A stretch of DNA of 64,000 bases from Streptomyces sp. NP160 (GTDB lineage: Bacteria > Actinomycetota > Actinomycetes > Actinomycetales > Quadrisphaeraceae), in contig NZ_VDMJ01000003.1 in NCBI RefSeq assembly GCF_006335115.1, positions 1 through 64,000 on the forward strand. Reading direction: 5' to 3'. A model generated the notes under the pieces. It saw nothing but the letters and a program-made list of their open reading frames with translations, was not told where the DNA came from and did no database searches. Shown one piece after another: positions 57,552-64,000 of this stretch; position 1 is the stretch's first letter, and every line of letters begins with the position of its first letter. The position numbers and the translations under genes were made by a program.

Positions 57552-59654
57552 TCACTCGCCGCGAGCCTTCTTGATGATCTCCTCGGCCACGTTGCGCGGG
57601 ACCTCGGCGTAGCTGTCGAACGTCATGGTGTAGACGGCGCGGCCCTGGGTCTTCGACCGGAGGTCTCCGACGTAGCCGAACATCTCCGACAGCGGGACGG
57701 ACGCCCGGACGATCTTGGCGCCGGAGATGTCCTCCATGGCCTGGATCTGGCCGCGGCGGGAGTTGAGGTCGCCGATGACGTCGCCCATGTAGTCCTCGGG
57801 GGTGCGCACCTCGACGGCCATGACGGGCTCCAGGAGCACCGGGTCGGCCTTCTTGACGCCCTCCTTGAGGACCATGGACCCGGCGACCTTGAAGGCCATC
57901 TCCGAGGAGTCGACCTCGTGGTACGCGCCGTCGAGCAGGGTGGCCTTGATGCCCACGAGGGGGTAGCCGGCCACCACGCCGAGCTGCATCGCGTCCTGGA
58001 TGCCCGCGTCGACGCTGGGGATGTACTCGCGCGGCACGCGGCCGCCGGTGACGGCGTTCGCGAACTCGTACATCTGGCCCTCGGAGGTGTCCAGGGGCTC
58101 GAACTTGACCTGCACCTTGGCGTACTGGCCGGAGCCGCCGGTCTGCTTCTTGTGGACGTAGTCGATCTTCTCCACCGTGCGGCGGATCGTCTCGCGGTAC
58201 GCCACCTGCGGCTTGCCGACGCTCGCCTCGACCTTGAACTCGCGGCGCATCCGGTCCACCAGGATGTCGAGGTGGAGCTCGCCCATCCCCTTGATGATGG
58301 TCTGGCCGGTCTCCTCGTCGAGCTGGACCTGGAAGGTCGGGTCCTCCTCGGCGAGCTTCTGGATCGCGGTGCCCAGCTTCTCCTGGTCGGCCTTCGTCTT
58401 GGGCTCGATGGCCACGGAGATGACGGGCTCCGGGAAGGTCATCGACTCGAGGACGATCTGCGCCGACGGGTCGCTCAGGGTCTCGCCGGTGGTCGTGTCC
58501 TTGAGCCCGATCACCGCGTAGATGTGACCGGCAGCCGCCTCGTCGACGGGGTTCTCCTTGTTGGAGTGCATCTGGAAGATCTTCCCGATGCGCTCCTTCT
58601 TGCCCTTGGTCGAGTTGATGACCTGGGCGCCCGAGGAGATCCGGCCCGAGTAGACGCGGATGTAAGTGAGCTTGCCGAAGAACGGGTGCGCGGCGATCTT
58701 GAAGGCGAGGGCCGAGAAGGGCTCCTCGTACTTCGCCTGGCGCGTGAGCACCTTCTCCTCGTCGTTGGGGGCGTGGCCCTCGACGTCCGGGACGTCCAGC
58801 GGGGAGGGGAGGTAGTCGACGACGGCGTCGAGCATGGGCTGCACGCCCTTGTTCTTGAACGCCGAGCCGCACAGCACCGGGTAGAGCTGCGAGGCGATCG
58901 TCATCTTGCGGATGGCGCCCTTGATCTCCTCGGGCGTCAGCTCCTCGCCGCCGAGGTACTTCTCGAGCAGCTCCTCGTCGGACTCGGCCACCGTCTCGAT
59001 GAGCTGGTGGCGGTACTCCGCCGCCTTCTCCGCGAGCTCGGCCGGGATCTCCTCGATCTCGTAGGCCTCGCCCTTGCCCGTCTCGCCGCGCCACACGAGG
59101 GCGCGGTTGTAGACCAGGTCGATGCAGCCGATGAAGGTGCTCTCGGAGCCGATCGGCAGCTGGATGACCAGCGGCGTCGCGCCGAGGCGGTCCTTGATGG
59201 TCTGGACGGTGAAGTAGAAGTCCGCGCCCAGCTTGTCCATCTTGTTGACGAAGCAGATGCGGGGGACGTCGTACTTGTCCGCCTGGCGCCACACGGTCTC
59301 GGACTGGGGCTCGACACCCTCCTTGCCGTCGAAGACGGCGACGGCGCCGTCGAGGACGCGGAGGTTGCGCTCCACCTCGACCGTGAAGTCGACGTGGCCG
59401 GGCGTGTCGATGATGTTGAGCTGGGTGCCCTCCCAGAAGCAGGTGGTGGCAGCCGAGGTGATGGTGATCCCCCGCTCCTGCTCCTGCTCCATCCAGTCCA
59501 TCGTGGCGGCGCCGTCGTGGACCTCGCCGATCTTGTAGTTGATCCCCGTGTAGAAGAGGATCCGCTCGGTCGTCGTGGTCTTGCCGGCGTCGATGTGCGC
59601 CATGATGCCGAAGTTGCGGACCTTGTTGAGGTCCATCAGCACGTCGAGTGCCAC
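57552..59654 (-). CDS. fusA: Translation elongation factor EF-G
   Basis: The 700-residue translocase GTPase. N-terminal GTPase motifs [22 protein letters not shown] and [28 protein letters not shown], then [10 protein letters not shown], followed by domains II-V; the late segment [19 protein letters not shown]-type ([29 protein letters not shown]) is domain V. Intact and 88 bp after rpsG. Confidence 0.98.
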   Translation of the reverse strand: MALDVLMDLNKVRNFGIMAHIDAGKTTTTERILFYTGINYKIGEVHDGAATMDWMEQEQERGITITSAATTCFWEGTQLNIIDTPGHVDFTVEVERNLRVLDGAVAVFDGKEGVEPQSETVWRQADKYDVPRICFVNKMDKLGADFYFTVQTIKDRLGATPLVIQLPIGSESTFIGCIDLVYNRALVWRGETGKGEAYEIEEIPAELAEKAAEYRHQLIETVAESDEELLEKYLGGEELTPEEIKGAIRKMTIASQLYPVLCGSAFKNKGVQPMLDAVVDYLPSPLDVPDVEGHAPNDEEKVLTRQAKYEEPFSALAFKIAAHPFFGKLTYIRVYSGRISSGAQVINSTKGKKERIGKIFQMHSNKENPVDEAAAGHIYAVIGLKDTTTGETLSDPSAQIVLESMTFPEPVISVAIEPKTKADQEKLGTAIQKLAEEDPTFQVQLDEETGQTIIKGMGELHLDILVDRMRREFKVEASVGKPQVAYRETIRRTVEKIDYVHKKQTGGSGQYAKVQVKFEPLDTSEGQMYEFANAVTGGRVPREYIPSVDAGIQDAMQLGVVAGYPLVGIKATLLDGAYHEVDSSEMAFKVAGSMVLKEGVKKADPVLLEPVMAVEVRTPEDYMGDVIGDLNSRRGQIQAMEDISGAKIVRASVPLSEMFGYVGDLRSKTQGRAVYTMTFDSYAEVPRNVAEEIIKKARGE

Positions 59655-59742
59655 GCTGTGGTCCTGCCTGTCCGGCCCGCGAGGGGCCCTAGGGAGTGGT
59701 GGAGTGCGTCCGCGCCGCCCGGTGGGCGGCGCGGACGGAAGA

Positions 59743-60213
59743 TCACCAGCGGTAGTGCGCGAACGCCTTGTTCGACTCGGCCATCTTGTGGGTGTCCTCG
59801 CGGCGCTTGACCGCAGCCCCCAGGCCGTTGCTGGCGTCGATGATCTCGTTCATGAGGCGCTCGGTCATCGTCTTCTCACGGCGCGAGCGCGCGTAGCTGG
59901 TCAGCCAGCGCAGCGCGAGCGTCGTGGAGCGACCGGCGCGCACCTCGATCGGGACCTGGTAGGTCGCGCCGCCGACGCGGCGGGACTTGACCTCGAGGGC
60001 CGGGCGGACGTTGTCCATGGCCTTCTTGAGCGCGACGACCGGGTCCTGCCCGGTCTTCTCGCGGGTGCCCTCGAGGGCGCCGTAGACGATGCGCTCCGCG
60101 ACGGACTTCTTGCCGTCGACGAGGATCTTGTTGACCAGCTGGGTGACCAGCGGGGACCCGTAGACCGGGTCGACGACGAGCGGCCGCTTCGGGGCCGGTC
60201 CCTTGCGAGGCAT
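59743..60213 (-). CDS. rpsG: 30S ribosomal protein S7
   Basis: The 156-residue protein [36 protein letters not shown] with [19 protein letters not shown] at the end is a standard S7. Start shares a base with the rpsL stop. Confidence 0.97.
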   Translation of the reverse strand: MPRKGPAPKRPLVVDPVYGSPLVTQLVNKILVDGKKSVAERIVYGALEGTREKTGQDPVVALKKAMDNVRPALEVKSRRVGGATYQVPIEVRAGRSTTLALRWLTSYARSRREKTMTERLMNEIIDASNGLGAAVKRREDTHKMAESNKAFAHYRW

Positions 60214-60584
60214 CAGTTCCCCTTCTTCGCGCCGTAGCGGCTGCGGGCCTGCTTGCGGTTCTTGACGGCCTGGGTGTCCAGGGCGCCGCGCACGATCTTG
60301 TAGCGCACGCCCGGGAGGTCCTTCACGCGGCCGCCGCGGACCAGGACGATCGAGTGCTCCTGGAGGTTGTGGCCCTCGCCCGGGATGTAGGCGGTGACCT
60401 CGACCTGGCTGGAGAGGCGCACGCGGGCGACCTTGCGCAGCGCCGAGTTCGGCTTCTTCGGGGTGGTCGTGTACACGCGGGTGCACACGCCGCGGCGCTG
60501 CGGGCTCCCCTTGAGCGCCGGCGTCTTCGTCTTCGTCGCCTTGTCCTGGCGGCCCTTGCGGACCAACTGCTGGATGGTGGGCAC
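60213..60584 (-). CDS. rpsL: 30S ribosomal protein S12
   Basis: The 123 residues have [15 protein letters not shown] at the start, [17 protein letters not shown] with the conserved Lys (Lys43 equivalent) and [12 protein letters not shown] with Lys88 equivalent. Both lysines are the streptomycin-sensitive residues, so no rpsL resistance allele is seen. GTG start at 60584. Promoter at 60797-60826 leaves a leader of about 205 nt. Confidence 0.97.
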   Translation of the reverse strand: MPTIQQLVRKGRQDKATKTKTPALKGSPQRRGVCTRVYTTTPKKPNSALRKVARVRLSSQVEVTAYIPGEGHNLQEHSIVLVRGGRVKDLPGVRYKIVRGALDTQAVKNRKQARSRYGAKKGN

Positions 60585-60796
60585 TGAGTCTCCGTGGGTC
60601 GTGACGTGCGTCTGGCTGTGTCGGGCTGCCGGCGACCGGGGATCCCCCGCCCACCTCTCGTACTGCCTGGCCCCCGTGGTCGGGCACGTCCGACTGCCTG
60701 GCGGGCTTCCCCACCGGACCCGGCCCGGACTGCGGTCCTCCTGGGAGCGGGACGGTCCTGGCGCACGGAGGCCCGGGCGCACCCGGGCTTCTGTCG

Positions 60797-60826
60797 AGGG
60801 TACGCGGTGCGCGATACACCAGTCAA
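60797..60826 (-). promoter_or_regulatory. rpsL-rpsG-fusA-tuf promoter
   Basis: On the minus strand TTGACT (60826-60821), 18 bp, TACCCT (60802-60797). The -35 box follows the T-tract of the rpoC terminator without a gap (TTTTGACT), the same layout as at rplM (37506-37535). Confidence 0.75.
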
Positions 60827-60828
60827 AA

Positions 60829-60868
60829 CGCCCCCGGCGGCCGGGGTGTTCCCCTGCCGCCGGGGGCG
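60829..60868 (-). terminator. rpoBC terminator
   Basis: A 13-bp stem (60829-60841 with 60856-60868) with an inner 4-bp extension (GGGG with CCCC) is followed on the minus strand by TTTT (60828-60825), 60 bp after the rpoC stop. Classical Rho-independent form. Confidence 0.88.
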
Positions 60869-60927
60869 TCCCGGCGCAGCTCCCGGCGGCCGCTCCCCCT
60901 GCGGGGTCGCGGCCACCGGGCGTGCGG

Positions 60928-64000
<3,073 letters not shown>

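Larger units (their letters stand above)
60585..60927 (-). other. Intergenic region between rpoC and rpsL
   Basis: The 343-bp gap holds the rpoC terminator (60829-60868), the rpsL promoter (60797-60826) and a leader of about 205 nt. No gene is recognised. Confidence 0.6.

Overview
The window is a 64 kb piece of a very GC-rich actinobacterial chromosome (Actinomycetes; the order could not be fixed from sequence alone, and a Kineosporiales-like relative is only a guess). Support comes from the GC-saturated third codon positions, frequent GTG starts with 4-bp GTGA/ATGA overlaps, the actinobacterial gene orders (S10-spc-alpha, rplM-rpsI-glmM, acpS-nnr-alr-tsaE), CIRCE-controlled groESL, a DUF5709-type protein and a SAM-IV-type riboswitch. 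Nothing suggests a phage, plasmid, insertion sequence, CRISPR array or tRNA gene.

Left part (1-2.4 kb): the last codons of an unknown gene, then groEL and groES (minus strand) behind a promoter flanked by two CIRCE operators.

Accessory metabolic region (2.4-21.5 kb), inserted in what is otherwise housekeeping synteny. A tightly overlapped six-gene minus-strand operon (9518 down to 2459) encodes a bacterial luciferase-like (LLM) flavin monooxygenase, two halves of a thiamine-diphosphate decarboxylase, a GMC alcohol oxidoreductase, a chlorohydrolase-type aminohydrolase and an aldehyde dehydrogenase: a complete-looking catabolic route of unknown substrate. Next to it, on the plus strand, are a THUMP-like methyltransferase and an operon with an NMT1/THI5-like ABC importer, an adenine-deaminase-like enzyme, a nucleoside hydrolase and a second adenosine-deaminase-family enzyme, suggesting uptake and breakdown of a purine or similar N-heterocycle. 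Then come a 70-residue membrane peptide and a Na/Ca-antiporter-like exchanger, associated with three copies of a TTCGG-N4-CCGAA palindrome, and an SfnB/DszC-like flavin monooxygenase behind a SAM-IV-type riboswitch (sulfur scavenging).

Housekeeping part 1 (21.5-38.2 kb): lplA, tsaD, rimI, tsaB; a MarR regulator plus 14-helix MFS exporter; tsaE, alr, nnr, acpS, glmS; coaA with two crcB fluoride channels; glmM, rpsI, rplM; a DUF5709-like acidic protein. Together these serve t6A tRNA modification, cell-wall precursor supply (alr, glmS, glmM), acyl-carrier activation, NAD(P)HX repair, CoA synthesis and fluoride resistance.

Housekeeping part 2 (38.2-64 kb): one long minus-strand translation/transcription superoperon read from right to left: rpoC (truncated by the window edge), rpsL-rpsG-fusA-tuf, the S10 and spc clusters, secY-adk-map, infA-rpmJ-rpsM-rpsK-rpoA-rplQ, and truA. 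rpsD is not between rpsK and rpoA. Strong hairpin terminators separate the transcription units; at two of them (upstream of rplM and of rpsL) the terminator T-tract runs directly into the -35 box of the next promoter.
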